A stretch of DNA of 64,000 nt from Ectobius pallidus (Eukaryota > Arthropoda > Insecta > Blattodea > Ectobiidae). The stretch's first letter is position 1; every line of letters begins with the position of its first letter. The stretch spans positions 94,005,882 through 94,069,881 of the forward strand of contig CAXKWD010000005.1 of NCBI GenBank assembly GCA_964059195.1, given 5' to 3'. Shown here piece after piece: positions 1 through 11,092 of the stretch. The position numbers and the translations under genes were made by a program. A model generated the notes under the pieces. The model did not search any database. It was not told the origin of the DNA and was given only the letters and a program-made list of their open reading frames with translations.

Positions 1-800
1 CTTGTCAGACAGGATAATTAATTTGGAATCTAGCTGCCATTAAATAGGTATATAATAGAATCCATTAAAAATTAATTTCTAAAATATAGCCTACATATTG
101 TAAATAGTTTAACTATTATCTTCAATTTCAATTATATTCATCTAGGTTACAATATCTGAATATCCCTGAATTATCACATAGACGAAATTGTCATGCTTTG
201 TTATTTTTATATAAATTACTTAATAATAAAATATACAATGACTTACTAACATCCTCGAAGAAATATTTATTTTATATTCCACCTTATAAATCTTCTAAAT
301 TAATTTTTTTTGTTTTCATCCCCAAAAGCAAATACTGACCCTCATAATAATAGAACTGTCCTCTTTATGACGTACTCCATCTGTACAATGATTGCACAAA
401 ATAGGTAGGCCTATATTTAATACGAATAACAAACAGTTTAAAAGTGCCTGTGATCAAAGCTTGAATATTATAAAGTATATTGAATATTTTTAAAAAATTA
501 AAAAAACTCGTCACACGCTCTTGTCGGTGGGCTACGTTTGCGCCAACCAGTGTTATTAGGACTATGATAAACACTAACAACACAACTAAAGCGCCAACGT
601 AAAAAAAAACAATAGTGACAAATGTGGAAGTACCCCTACGAGATATTTGACAACACCGTACCGTACCGTAACGTAATGTAACGAGGTCTATTCGATAATC
701 AATGATACATAGCGACAACAATAAATTGCGAAAATATATAAAGTTTGTTTTCATAGACTCATAAATTAATCCATATTAGATTCATATAACTTGTTAAATG
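1..800. other. AT-rich stretch without recognised gene
   Basis: Low-GC sequence. A 129-codon minus-strand reading frame (365-754) has no family resemblance and a low-complexity hydrophobic composition, so I do not call it a gene. I see no repeat with a copy elsewhere in the window. Confidence 0.5.
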
Positions 801-834
801 TGTGTGGGAAAAAATTAAATATTGAACCTTTGTG

Positions 835-1275
835 TACATATCAGTCCACCGCTGAGGTGTAGGGGATGCGTTCTCTCACGCAGCGGGCCCGGTTCGGGTT
901 TGGGAAAAGGTGGGGTTTTTTCTGGGGTTTTTTCTCACCTGTCGGGTGACAGACAAATGTCGGGTAACTTTAGGCCCTTGTTGTCCCCAGATATCATCGG
1001 GCCGTCATTATCATCTTCATCCCATCCTCGCCTTGTTTGGAGTGAGTGTGTGAGTGAATGGTGTGTCTCGTCCTATGTGTTCGTGTTGTCTAGGAGGTGG
1101 CCCCGGCAATGGGCTGATCACTCATGGGAAGCCGTCCATGTCCTTGTCTGATCAAAAAAATATGTATGTGATCCATAGATAATATTTCTCCCGACAGGTC
1201 ACGGCCCTGTAAGGCCCGGGCGGCTTGGGTAGCTTAAATCCTAAAAAGGGGGGATAAAACTACGATAAAGAAAGA
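835..1275 (+). mobile_element. tRNA-derived SINE, family A, near full length
   Basis: A GC-rich block in AT-rich flanks. A tRNA-like head (B-box-like GGTTCGGGTTT near 890) is followed by a body rich in GGGG/TTTT runs. Parts of the body recur in opposite orientation at 36,500-37,060 and 43,140-43,405; for example 'acatttgtctcacaggtga' near 43,290 mirrors about 935-960 here. The 109-codon reading frame across it is a by-product. Family name unknown; SINE status is inferred from the head and the multiple copies. Confidence 0.65.
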
Positions 1276-1788
1276 AAGTGTACATATTATTGTTTCATTT
1301 ATCGAACTATTGGAGTATCCATAATTAGTATAGTGAGAAAGTAAGTATTCGCGCCAAAATAATTAATGCTCTATCTAATGAAACAAGTTTTGAAGACTTC
1401 TATGCCGGGACACATGAGGGTAAAACGTAAATAGAACTTAGAAAAATACCATCATTGCTCATTTAAACTTCAGTGAACTAACAGCCTATTACTGAACCCA
1501 GATTCTGGTAGTGTATGTTCCAAGTGAAAAGGGTTACAAAAGAGAAGCAAACAATTCCAGAGAGGAAAATAATGCCAGTTGTATTGTAAATGAAGAAGGG
1601 GAAATGCACAAGTTGTTACTGGAAGCCCGTTTACATATAAATTGTGTGCAGCATTATTCACAAACAAGAAGGCATTAACCCTTTAACATAACAATAGGTC
1701 TATCTGAATACCTAAATGATTTCCACCACCTGAATCTTCGCAGTCTCTATCACTATCAGTAATGCAATTTTTCAATCCACTAAATTAT
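1276..1788. other. No gene recognised
   Basis: Unique-looking AT-rich DNA between two SINEs. A 65-codon minus frame (1470-1667) shows nothing recognisable. Confidence 0.5.
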
Positions 1789-1801
1789 ATTAAATTCTTC
1801 G

Positions 1802-2111
1802 TAAAAGTAAAGTAAAGTATTCCCTATTACAGGCCATGAAGGCCCAGAGGGTTCCAGGAGGTTGAGGCCCCCAGATTTTTAGACATCGGCACATGAAGGT
1901 GGTAAGGTTGTCAGCCTTACGCACCGGCCGCCTTTACCCCCAGGATTGCTCCTGGTACTCATTTCTGATAGAGGCTGAGTCGACCCCAGGGTCATTGTGC
2001 CACCAGAAGGATTAGGCCAATTGAAAAATCTCAACGACCTCATCGGGAATCGAACCCGCGACCTTCCGGTTTGTAACGCAGCGCCTCAACCACTACGCTA
2101 CGGCGTACCCC
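1802..2111 (-). mobile_element. tRNA-derived SINE, family B, full copy
   Basis: Flanked by an exact 13-bp target-site duplication, ATTAAATTCTTCG, at 1789-1801 and 2112-2124. On the minus strand the head reads as a tRNA-like promoter, with an A-box-like TAGCGTAGTGG and a B-box GGTTCGATTCC near the 2111 end. The same 300-bp sequence recurs at 53,529-53,834 and, internally shortened, at 56,458-56,693. Long A/T-rich duplications fit LINE-type target-primed insertion. Confidence 0.9.
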
Positions 2112-2124
2112 ATTAAATTCTTCG

Positions 2125-3004
2125 CAAGAATAAATAAATAAATTTATACACTATTATACAACAGGTCCATGTGTCACTTTGATACTCTCTACTAACCTTG
2201 AGATCAGCTGGGATTCCCTCTCCCCGCAACATATAAACGCAGCCTTCAGAAGTGCACTGCATATGTGAGCTCTCTTGTGGTCACATTTTTAACTATCTAC
2301 AACAAACTCATTTATTATGGGTTTAAAGTTATCTTACACGAATTTATCGGAAGTTTAAATGTCCGTAAAACGTTAAGTCCCGAGAATACTCGGGATTATT
2401 TGATAAGCGGTTAAAACAGACAGAAGACGACTTTGAATAAAAAGTATTTAAGATGATTTATAAGATAAACAGATGGAAATCTTAAAATTGGTACAGAATT
2501 ATCTTATAATGCAAAACGACTACCGTAAATCAAAGATCATGAAGGGAATTCTCCACAAATGTGAAGACGACCGAGACAGTAAATAATACATCGACATGTA
2601 AAATTATTTAATTTTGTACTACCTACCTAAAATATCGCTATGTTAGCTTCTTAGATTACTATTTCACTAACGTTGTTATGCTCCAATGGACTAAAATATT
2701 TGAACCATATCTATTTTATAAACTGTCATGCATGCAAATTGCATGTATTGTTTATTTCGTGTATAATTAAAATGTCTGTATAGAATGAAAGCCTTAAAAA
2801 CTGGAAAATGCTTTTAGGGTTCGTGAAATAGGTTATACGCTACGGCATTCCATTGATATCGCTTGGCTGTCCATCCGTCCGTTTGTGGTCACAGGCTACT
2901 GGCGCATTAAATGGCAATAAACATTGCTAAATGCTAGATTTTTGCCCAAATTACGTAAACTGGTTACACAGGAGGGCCTGAAGGGATTGAGTATTATGGT
3001 AAGT
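2125..3004. other. No gene recognised
   Basis: AT-rich sequence with no coding frame of note and no repeat copy seen in this window. Confidence 0.45.
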
Positions 3005-3016
3005 AATTATAATATA

Positions 3017-3509
3017 TTCTATTCTATTTTGTGCCCTTTTTTAAGGCGGGGAGGCCTACCTACCTCCGGGATGGGTTGATTTGCGTGCCCACAGGCCGCC
3101 CCGGACCGCAGAGCCCCCCGTAGGCCCCCACGGAACTCCCCTGCATCCAACAAGCCTAGTACCATGCCACCCCATGCGATACCTCCAACCGGGAGCCCCG
3201 ACAGGTTCACGACACACACACCAGCAACAGCCTCTGGACCACAAGCAGCGGGGAGAACGGGAGAGGCCCCCAAAAGGCTCTGACTGCCGAAGCAGACCCG
3301 ATACCAAAAGTGGAAACGGGATAGGATGAAAAGGGGGAAAGGTGAGATGAAGTGGAGAGTGTTGGTGGAATGAAAGGGGGAAACGGGAGAACCCCGAGAA
3401 AAACCCCCAACCGTCCACCACGAATGACACACTCGCCGGTCCCGAGATTTGAACTCAAGACCGCTAGCATGCCAGGCTCACACGCTACAGCATGAGCCAC
3501 CGCGCCGGC
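3017..3509 (-). mobile_element. GC-rich tRNA-derived SINE, family C
   Basis: A 493-bp GC-rich island bounded by an exact 12-bp duplication AATTATAATATA (3005-3016 and 3510-3521). The minus-strand head at about 3,440-3,509 has tRNA-like boxes (GGCTCATGCTGTAGCGTG, then GGTCTTGAGTTCAAATCTCG). Four overlapping reading frames (up to 137 codons) on both strands come only from the GC richness and are not genes. Single copy in this window. Confidence 0.85.
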
Positions 3510-3521
3510 AATTATAATATA

Positions 3522-4870
3522 AGTAATAAGTAATAAATCAATATTTATACAGAAATTATAGAATATTACTAAAATTATTATTAATTATTTATTAATTATT
3601 ATTAATTATTATTAATTATTATTAAATTATTATTATTATTATTGTTTTTTTTTTTTTTTTTACCTATTTTCGTATCTGCGATATTCAGCGCAGGTTTGAT
3701 GGCCATTTGTTTCTTCCAAGCTTCAATGATTTGTTATATTGTTTGAATTTACATTTGCTGTGTAGGGAGAATTTGTGAAGCAATTTTCTTATTGTTTTCT
3801 ACAGAATTTTCTATAGGCTATAGCCCTCAAAAACCGTAAACAGAAATGTTGATCCTACAATTATTACAAGTTAAAATGGTAATTCCTTGGGCGGAGGAAG
3901 TAGAAATAGAAACGTATTATATATATATATATATATATATAGGATTTACAACAGTTGACTGCGTAGGATAATTTTTGAAGCAGGAAAACACAGTTGGTGA
4001 CTCAGTGGCATCATTTTATCCTTTTAAATAATATCATCTACCGTTAAAAAGATAGGAAAAGGGCTTTACAGAACGCAATTTATAAAACCGTGCAGAGCCG
4101 CAAAGAAAACAGTCTGCAGAATGATTAGGTTCATAATTGATTTCCTGTACATCATTACGCAATTTTGCATGGTATTTAAGTTTTTCTTCCTATTTATTTC
4201 CCGTTAATTTAATTTTTATACTGTTGTACCCGTTTTCTGTTCCGATTAGGTTTGTGACAACTTTGATAAATAACATGAATGAATAAGTAAAACATATAGG
4301 TTAAACATGTGCAAATAAACGCCTTTAAATTTGTCGGCGATGAGATAATAATATAATGTAGGTTATTGTATAGTTAAGCTTTCTCTGTAATTACAGAGTC
4401 GCTTGCAAAAACGATAAGCAATCAGCATATTCAAATATGAGTAGTTTTCACAACACTGCGTGCTGGTGAAAGTTGCACGTAATTATAGATTATTTTAAAT
4501 ATTGGTGTCAGGGCTTAAGAAACCACCAAAATGAGACCTGATACAAAGTCAAGTAATTGAACACCGGCTATTTCCTCTGTCTGCAGTATAATGGAGATCA
4601 TGTTCGGTATCGGTTACTATCGTATTACACTGCTGTATCATGCAGGCAAACTGTCCTTGAAGCCTCGCACAAGTATAAAGTTCTGAATCACGATTCTCAT
4701 ATAAAACACTAACCTCAAGAAATATCTTCCAAGTTACACAATTATGTAAGAATATAACAAGGTGCTTAATAAGTATAGGATGGATAAATGGAATGTGATG
4801 TTTAGAGGAGCTATACTCAATTTAACTTGGAGATATCTAAATTAATATTCCATTTGAAATACTTACGACT
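3522..4870. other. AT-rich stretch with microsatellites
   Basis: Contains (ATT)n/(AATTATT)n near 3,540-3,645 running into a T-run, and (TA)n at about 3,919-3,940. The rest (3,960-4,870) shows no gene, and no repeat that I could match. Confidence 0.5.
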
Positions 4871-4872
4871 AG

Positions 4873-4945
4873 GGCAAGACATTTAATAACCATAAAATAG
4901 TGAAAAAAATGCAAAACAAAAAATGATCAATAAGTTATCCATTAT
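4873..4945. mobile_element. Terminal fragment of a hAT-like element
   Basis: Starts with TAGGGCAAGACATTTAAT, the same inverted-repeat end that bounds the hAT element at 27,887-28,744. It stops after about 70 bp where the Helitron-like repeat begins, so this copy was probably truncated by that insertion. Confidence 0.55.
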
Positions 4946-5480
4946 TAAGTGCCAGTGTGGTACTTAAGAGATTGAGTGGGGACGGGAAAATGTCTGTCCG
5001 TCTGTCCGCCCGTGTGTCTGTACGCACGATAACTCAAATATGCTTTATCGGATTTTAATGAAACTCGGTATACGCGTTTATAATGTCCATGGCAAGAAGC
5101 CTATTGATATTGGACCAAATCGGTTGACCGGCACCGGAGTAAAACTCAATTTAGTGTCTATTAAAGGCGCGATAACTCAAATACGCTTTATCGGATCTTC
5201 ATGACACTCGGTATACGTATTTATAATGTTCATGGGAAGACGTCTACTGACATTAGACCAAATCGGTTTGCCGGTACCGGAATAATGCCCAATTTAGTGC
5301 CTTTTTATGGTAATATATAACAAAAGACGCGATATCTCAAATACGCTTTATCGGATTTTAATGAAACTTGGTACACACGTTCATAATGTCCATGGGAAGA
5401 AGCTTACTGATATTTGACCAAATCGGTTGACCGGTATCGGAGTAATGCCCAATTTAGTGCCTATTTTATATATTAGAATG
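4946..5480 (+). repeat. Helitron-like repeat A with internal tandem units
   Basis: Begins at 'ttattaagtgccagtgtgg' and runs through GTCTGTCCGTCTGTCC into three tandem units of about 145-165 bp, each opening 'gataactcaaatacgcttt' (about 5,029, 5,170, 5,331). The same organisation recurs at 51,450-51,945. This word set is typical of non-autonomous insect Helitron-like families; I cannot see a defining rolling-circle terminus here, so the class is inferred. Confidence 0.6.
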
Positions 5481-6047
5481 AATTTAACAAATACAAATCG
5501 GTTATTCTGAGAATATTTGGGGAAAGTTTCCGACTGGTTAATATTTCTTCTACATACGAGAAATGGCCAAATTTCATGTAATATTATTCTCCAGAAGTTT
5601 TAGAATCCATAAAAGGCACAATTTGTTTCTAAGAGTATTTTAAATATAGGTAAAAGCAGTAAGAAGTTCACAGAAAACTAACCTAAAATGGCGCTCGGAA
5701 AGAAAGTCACACACCAGAATCGGCTGCTCGAGACAGCGCAGGTGCATGCTGGGAAGAAGCCGATGGGTCAAGTGGTGCTGGAGTCAGGGCTGCCAACATA
5801 AGGGTCTGACAAACCTCCGGGCGATATAATATGCCACATTTTCGAAACCTACAAACAGTCTATCGTACATTATTCGAAAATGCAAGGGCGATTCGCTACG
5901 GCTGCCGCCTCCGCTTCGCGCACTTAACTATGTGCTTAGTGTTATGAATTATTTAACTATATGTAGAGGTTGGCAGCCAAAGGGAGTGTTGATCTGCAAG
6001 CCAGAGCCCGCATACCAACGCCGAACATCGCGTGTGGAAATCCATTG
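5481..6047. other. No gene recognised
   Basis: Mixed-composition DNA. A moderately GC-rich part (5,690-5,950) has no coding frame I recognise. It ends at the TA target of the mariner element. Confidence 0.4.
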
Positions 6048-6049
6048 TA

Positions 6050-7534
6050 CAGAGTGGGCCAAAAGTCGCGATCGGATAATGTTTATATTGAAATAACTCA
6101 TTTTCCGAAACCGAAAACTAATTAAAAACTAGTCATAGGCTGAGAGGAATATTTACCCCCTTCATATACGTTTTGTAGCATTAGTTTGTCAATTTTCCGA
6201 TAGAGCAAGGACATTGTTTTGTTCTAGTGACAAGCCAGATTTTTCTTGCGCGCGAGTTTATTAGGCGATTGTTGTCGATGTGAAACGCTGTGTTATGTTT
6301 GTGTTGTAAGCAATGGCGGATACAAGCAAATATACGATTGAGGAACGTCTCATTGTTAGTGTGTGGGTTCATGAAAAAGAACAAACTGGCGAAACGTACG
6401 AAGAAATCAGAGAGAACTTCTTTCGTCGTTTCAGTAAAGCAGCTCCCACTGAAGCCAATCTTCGGAAACTGGAAAACAAGACTTTCTCAACAGGATCTGT
6501 ATTGGATGCAAAACGCAGCGGAAGACCTAAAAAATATTGTGGCGTTGATGTCGGTAATCGTCTGAGTGAATCATTGGAGCGTTCACCGATGAAATCAACA
6601 AGGAAGCGATCGGCAGAAATGCAGATCCCAAGAACTTCGTTGCGCCGCTGGATGAAAAACGAAGGTTATCATGCATACAAGCCCACCACCATAAATGAAT
6701 TAAGTGACCGGGATATGGAAACGCGACGTGTCGCATGTGAAGATTTACTTTCTGCTTTTCCCACCTTAGCGGTTCGTCGTAATGTCTTGATGACTGACGA
6801 ATGCGCCGTGTATCTCAGCTCTCGTTCGCGTAATGTTTATTTGTGGGCCAAACATAACCCACATTTCTTTGAAGAAATTCAACAACATCCCCCTCATGTC
6901 ATGATGTGGGCCGGAGTTACCAGTGAAATTATCATCGGGCCATATTTTTTTGACACATCTGTGTCTGGCGAATCGTACCTCGAAATGCTGTCTCAATGGC
7001 TGGTTCCGGAACTTGACAGAGTTGGTATTCTTAACACCGTTGTTCTTCAACAAGATGGAGCCCCAGGGCATTTCTGGACTCCAGTTCGGGAATGGTTAAG
7101 TACCAGCTTTCCTATGTGGATTGGACGAGGTGGACCTCTCATTTGGCCTCCAAGAAGCCCCGACCTCACAACGTGCGACAACTGGCTGTGGTCCTACTTA
7201 AAAGAAAATCTTGGAATGATTCGGATGGATTCTGTTGAACAACTGAAGAGAGAGATCATCCGTATCTTCAGAACGATCACTCCCGAAATGCTGAGGCGAG
7301 CAAGCAGAAGGACATGGCGGCGCATTCAACTGTGCGCGGAAAACGATGGTGCACATACCGAAACTTTTGACGTTTAACAATGACGCTGACAGGCCCAGGG
7401 AACTTTATTTTACCATATTTCCATCCCTTAATACCTGCTACTTCAATAAATAAAGATTTTACGTCAATTGTGGCATTTTATTATTGCATAAACTAACATA
7501 CAAAATAACCGATCGCGACTTTTGGCCCACTCTG
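6050..7534 (+). mobile_element. Complete Tc1/mariner-superfamily transposon
   Basis: A 1,485-bp element flanked by the TA target duplication (6,048-6,049 and 7,535-7,536). Its first and last 26 bp are perfect inverted repeats starting CAGAGTGGGCCAAAAG. It carries one intact transposase gene (6,313-7,377) and an AATAAA about 70 bp after the stop. Perfect ends plus an uninterrupted gene suggest recent insertion and possible activity. The ends differ from the mariner-type remnants at 44,670 and 47,291, so this is a separate lineage. Confidence 0.95.
6313..7377 (+). CDS. Tc1/mariner-superfamily DDD transposase, intact
   Basis: A 354-aa enzyme that would cut and paste its own element by binding the inverted ends and inserting at TA. 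The N-terminal ~65 residues form a helix-turn-helix region like that of DUF4817-type insect transposases, followed by a KRSGRPKK linker (67-74). The catalytic acidic residues appear to be D162 (MTDECAVYL), D248 (VLQQDGAPGHF) and D289 (PRSPDLTTCD), giving 40 residues between the second and third. That is longer than the D34D or D34E spacing of classical mariner or Tc1 by the same count. The ATG at 6,313 is inside the element after a 263-bp leader. A frame starting at 6,290 overlaps it in another phase and is a shadow. No stop or frameshift interrupts the gene. Superfamily is certain; the exact family is not. Confidence 0.95.
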   Translation: MADTSKYTIEERLIVSVWVHEKEQTGETYEEIRENFFRRFSKAAPTEANLRKLENKTFSTGSVLDAKRSGRPKKYCGVDVGNRLSESLERSPMKSTRKRSAEMQIPRTSLRRWMKNEGYHAYKPTTINELSDRDMETRRVACEDLLSAFPTLAVRRNVLMTDECAVYLSSRSRNVYLWAKHNPHFFEEIQQHPPHVMMWAGVTSEIIIGPYFFDTSVSGESYLEMLSQWLVPELDRVGILNTVVLQQDGAPGHFWTPVREWLSTSFPMWIGRGGPLIWPPRSPDLTTCDNWLWSYLKENLGMIRMDSVEQLKREIIRIFRTITPEMLRRASRRTWRRIQLCAENDGAHTETFDV

Positions 7535-7536
7535 TA

Positions 7537-8099
7537 CAGTAGGAAACTAAACCCGAACATTTTGTTTTACACTGATCATATACGGCTTTGGAATTTGTAA
7601 TAGAGTTAGCCTTGATATATTCCTTCACATATAATAAATTATCAAACTAGTCAGATGTTTGTTTATTTCGTTAATCAAGTTGAAAAAAATACTACACTAA
7701 CACTGTTATATACAGAAGGTATATTACTGTGAAATACTTAGGCCTACGTACATTAGGTGGAGTTCTTCGCCAGTGTATATTGTGAAATGTTGACATATTT
7801 TTTTTAGAATTTCTTATATCAGTGTATATGAGTTTGAATTAAGGTTAAGTATGTTCTTCCACAAGCCCTGCTTAATGAATCGATCTGGAGCTTAACTCGG
7901 AGAGAGATTATAAAAATAACTTATTTTGTTCATAGTATAATTGCAATTAACTTATCACTGATTAAATAAAAGCATTCTTTGTTATATCAGTTTACCTGAT
8001 TTTATTACTTTTATAATCAGTTTTTAGAAATAATGAGTTGGGTTTAGAGAGAAATTTAATGGATGACAGTGTGTTACCTTTAAATTTACAATATAAAAC
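7537..8099. other. No gene; part matches a dispersed repeat
   Basis: About 7,650-7,810 ('cagatgtttgttta', then 'acagaaggtatattactgtgaaat' and 'ttgtgaaatgttga') resembles 53,195-53,350 in the same orientation, so it is an old dispersed repeat of unknown class. The rest is unassigned. Confidence 0.45.
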
Positions 8100-8860
8100 A
8101 CTTATGTTCTTAGTAACGAAGTAAGTAATTTAATAATAATTGAATACCTTTCGCAAAAAAATATTCTGAACTGGCATGCTCATCACATTGTCCCTGGCAA
8201 ATGCCTCACTTAACTTTTACAACACAAAAGAATAACACAGTGAAAGTCCTTCTGATATACCTGAAAATTAGTAACAATGTACATGCTCGGATGTTTCATT
8301 ATGCACATTTCTTTAAAATAGAGGATGCCGGTTCTGCCTATACCATGTTTTCTTGGAAATATAGCCTAGTTCAAAATGCACATTCCTTAAAAGTAGGAGA
8401 AGCAGGTATTGCTTGTACCATATTTTCTTGGGAATGTAGGGCCTAGTGGAGTTCAAAATGCACATTCCTTCCAGTTATATTGCAAGTCTGCTTTGTTTCC
8501 TGAGGACGTAATTTGCCTATAAACAAGCATTAAAAACAGAAGTAGGCTAATAATGAAATATTGTAACACTTTATTTTAAAAAAAACTACAAAAAATGCCG
8601 ATTTAGACCTAAAAATGCCCCAAAAAAGTATCTATCTCTTGAAAATGACGAAAAAATGCAAAAAAGTATTGACCTTATTTAATCAATTAATTCAGGATGT
8701 GTGTGTGTGTGTGTGTGTGTATGTAAAACCATCAAATGCCATCCCCTACTTATGAGTAAAGACAGGATTTCCAAAATCTTAAAATATGCATCCATTCATG
8801 CACTATCAAGTGACCAAATATGCACATAATTATCCCTTATGAAACCCCGTTTTATGAGGG
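8100..8860 (+). mobile_element. Decayed hAT-like element with ~78-bp internal repeats
   Basis: Shares long stretches with the reverse complement of the bounded hAT element at 27,887-28,744: 'gaactggcatgc' near 8,170, 'gcaagtctgctttgtttc' near 8,480, and 'gacctaaaaatgcc' near 8,605. A ~78-bp unit beginning 'gcacattycttwaaa' is repeated at about 8,302, 8,380 and 8,459; the 81-codon frame here is only this repeat. A (GT)n run lies at 8,698-8,720. Ends are too decayed to place. Confidence 0.6.
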
Positions 8861-8944
8861 ATTCAATACCGTACGATATGTCATATGTGTATTCAAATCG
8901 ACTTGAATTCCCAATGAAAACGCAGTACTTTTCGCGGAGGACTT

Positions 8945-9095
8945 ATTTGTCATGATGGGCCAGCAACCGAATAGGTAAGCCTATTGATATAAGTGCACTA
9001 TACGTGTATAAACGAATACAATCCGAACCAATTTTTTTATTGTTCTGAAAAACCACTCAAATCGTTCAGGAATTTACGCTGAATTTTTGACACGT
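8945..9095 (+). repeat. Dispersed repeat, inverted partner at 13,685-13,795
   Basis: Reads 'ataagtgcactatacgtg', then 'aacgaatacaatccgaacca' and 'ctgaaaaaccactcaaat'. The reverse complement of nearly the same series lies at 13,685-13,795. Class unknown. Confidence 0.6.
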
Positions 9096-9507
9096 CACAC
9101 AGCTCTGTATTTGCCACGAAGGCTTAAAAAAACAGTAATTAAAGTCTTGATTTTCCCCCATTTAAAATCATAGTATTCTCTACCACGACTATTTGATCAT
9201 TAAACCCACATCTGACTTTGGAGCAGTACCAACAGGACAACCAGTAACACACTGCATTTACACAATTTAGAATGGAAGTTTTCGTTTTGTATAATTACCG
9301 GTCGGAAAAACAATAGGAACTTCCTCAATGATAAGTTACATTAAGCTAAGAGCGCTGGGGTTACACAAATACGAACAGAAGCTTAATTTTATGTAATACA
9401 TGGAGAAAACCTTGTTGTAGTATTGTATATAATAACTGACATTTCCTTCGTGTTTTAATGTAGTAGAATAAGGAATCTTTTCAAATATTAATTCGTGATC
9501 AATTAAC
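9096..9507. other. No gene recognised
   Basis: Nothing coding or repeated was noticed here. Confidence 0.4.
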
Positions 9508-9515
9508 ATTAAACT

Positions 9516-9747
9516 GTCCCCGCCTTGGGTTAGTCGGTAGCATGCTTGCCTTCCACTCCGGCGGCTAGGGTTCGATTCACCAGTGAAAAATCTCTTTTCC
9601 GGGTTCGTGACTGGGTGCTTGTGTTGTCCTTAGGTTTAAATGTGAGGTAGGGGACTGGCGCACCCCGGAAATAAATTCGCCGAAAATATCCCCTTAAAGG
9701 ATCTCCAGGAGACATTTCCGCGATCTGGAAGGGCTACTACTACCACT
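9516..9747 (+). mobile_element. tRNA-derived SINE, family D
   Basis: A 232-bp unit between direct repeats ATTAAACT (9,508-9,515 and 9,748-9,755). The head has an A-box-like TTAGTCGGTAGCATG and a B-box GGTTCGATTCA about 40 bp later, the normal tRNA promoter spacing. The body contains 'ggactggcgcaccccggaaa'. The minus frame of 61 codons across it is a by-product. Confidence 0.85.
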
Positions 9748-9899
9748 ATTAAACTAAGAGAAATTCGAATTGAAGCTCCGTTTCATATAATATTACAAAA
9801 AGCACTGTTTAATTGCTATTTTGTTTCATGTTTGATGAAGAGCTAACAGAGAAACATTTTTAATATTACTCAATAATTTCTTTCTTCACAATGTTGTTG

Positions 9900-9909
9900 T
9901 TGTTATTGT

Positions 9910-9988
<79 letters not shown>

Positions 9989-9989
9989 G
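9900..9989. repeat. (AAT)n followed by (ATT)n microsatellite
   Basis: About 40 bp of AAT units switch at ~9,952 to about 35 bp of ATT units, making a self-complementary simple repeat that can fold into a hairpin. Confidence 0.95.
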
Positions 9990-10069
9990 TTTTCTAAAAC
10001 ACTTGTCTTCAATATTGTCCTTTGACAAAAAAATAATAAACGTAATTTGGTATGAAACATTCTTTCATC

Positions 10070-10117
10070 CATTCATTTATCCATCCATCCATCCAACCAT
10101 TTATTTATCCGCTCATC
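10070..10117 (+). repeat. ATCC/ATTC tetranucleotide tract, left part
   Basis: CATCCATCCATCC-type units interrupted by the hAT insertion at 10,126. The same kind of tract resumes at 11,093, showing the two were once continuous. Confidence 0.85.
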
Positions 10118-10125
10118 CATTAATT

Positions 10126-11084
10126 CAGGCCTTTCCAACTCGAGCACTCTGCGCTGGTGCGCACCATCGCAGCACCCAACGGCAGCCCGGTGCTCTCCTT
10201 CCCCATGCATATAGCGGCCGGTGCTACTGCATGTGTGTGCGTCAAACATGGGTGGCTGACCTCGCTTTCTTGGTGTATGTAACGTCTTATTTAAATGATT
10301 TTAATATTTAGTTGCAAGGGAGAAATAGTTAATTAGTACGGTACCATGTGTGACAGAATTAAGGCTTTCAAAATGCAGAATTTATTATTTAAAGATTGAC
10401 TTAAAGCCGGAAATTTTGACAATTTTCCTTCATTTAAGTCATTAAATTTGTCTATTTACGAAAACTTCGGAGAGTATCAGACGTCGTTACAGAAATTGCA
10501 CGATGATTACAATGCCCATTCAAAGAAATTAATGACATGGCACCTCAACTTGAATATTTATGACGCCATATTTTGTCCTGAAAATCACTATCACACATGT
10601 TTCCATGTATGATAAAAGTACAGGTACTACCACTACACCGGCGATTTGCTTTCATTTTACAAAGGTATTCATCCACAGAAATTTCCCAAACTTCACGCGC
10701 TTGCTTAAAATTTACTCCAGTGTTCGAAACAACTTATGCATGCGAACAGATGTTATCAATTACGAATTTAAATAAAAGTAAAACCAGGACTTCTCTGTCT
10801 GATGTTGCCTTAGAGGCTTTACTTTGAATTTCCATTGCCAAATCGATTGTACGCAATATTGGTGAATTAGTTGCGGAAAAACGATGTTAACAATCTACTT
10901 GAATTCTAAATGTTCACAAACAAAATAAGTAGAGAATAAATGGTGTGTTCATGTGTTCACAAAATTGTAATTAATAATATTGTTTTCGTAAGCTGAACGC
11001 GCGCTGGCTAGACCTGTGGAGCTGCCTCTGGTGCTACACCGGTGCTGGCCTGCGCCGTGGAAGCACCTCAGTTGGAAAGGCCTG
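10126..11084 (+). mobile_element. hAT transposon, internally deleted, recent
   Basis: A 959-bp element with inverted ends CAGGCCTTTCCAACT and an exact 8-bp target duplication CATTAATT (10,118-10,125 and 11,085-11,092), the hallmark of hAT insertion. It landed inside a tetranucleotide tract. Only the transposase C-terminus survives (10,597-10,827). GC-rich subterminal regions (10,140-10,215 and 10,990-11,075) are partly complementary to each other. Confidence 0.93.
10597..10827 (+). pseudogene. hAT transposase C-terminal dimerisation domain remnant
   Basis: The last ~50 residues (FETTYACEQMLSITNLNKSK, then TRTSLSDVALEALL) match the hAT C-terminal dimerisation region, including the CEQ-x-S core and the NxNKSK-R-x-L-x-D signature of the clade that includes the domesticated GTF2IRD2/ZBED5-like proteins. 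The RNase-H catalytic core is missing and upstream sequence is in other frames, so it cannot make an active transposase. It lies in the hAT element at 10,126-11,084. Confidence 0.85.
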
Positions 11085-11092
11085 CATTAATT

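Noticed and set aside
365..754. 129-codon minus-strand reading frame
   Set aside because: No domain, AT-driven hydrophobic composition, no splice or promoter context.
3019..3500. Overlapping frames of 82-137 codons on both strands
   Set aside because: They lie wholly inside a GC-rich SINE with an exact 12-bp duplication.
9866..10072. Frame with Asn and Tyr runs
   Set aside because: Product of the (AAT)n/(ATT)n microsatellite.
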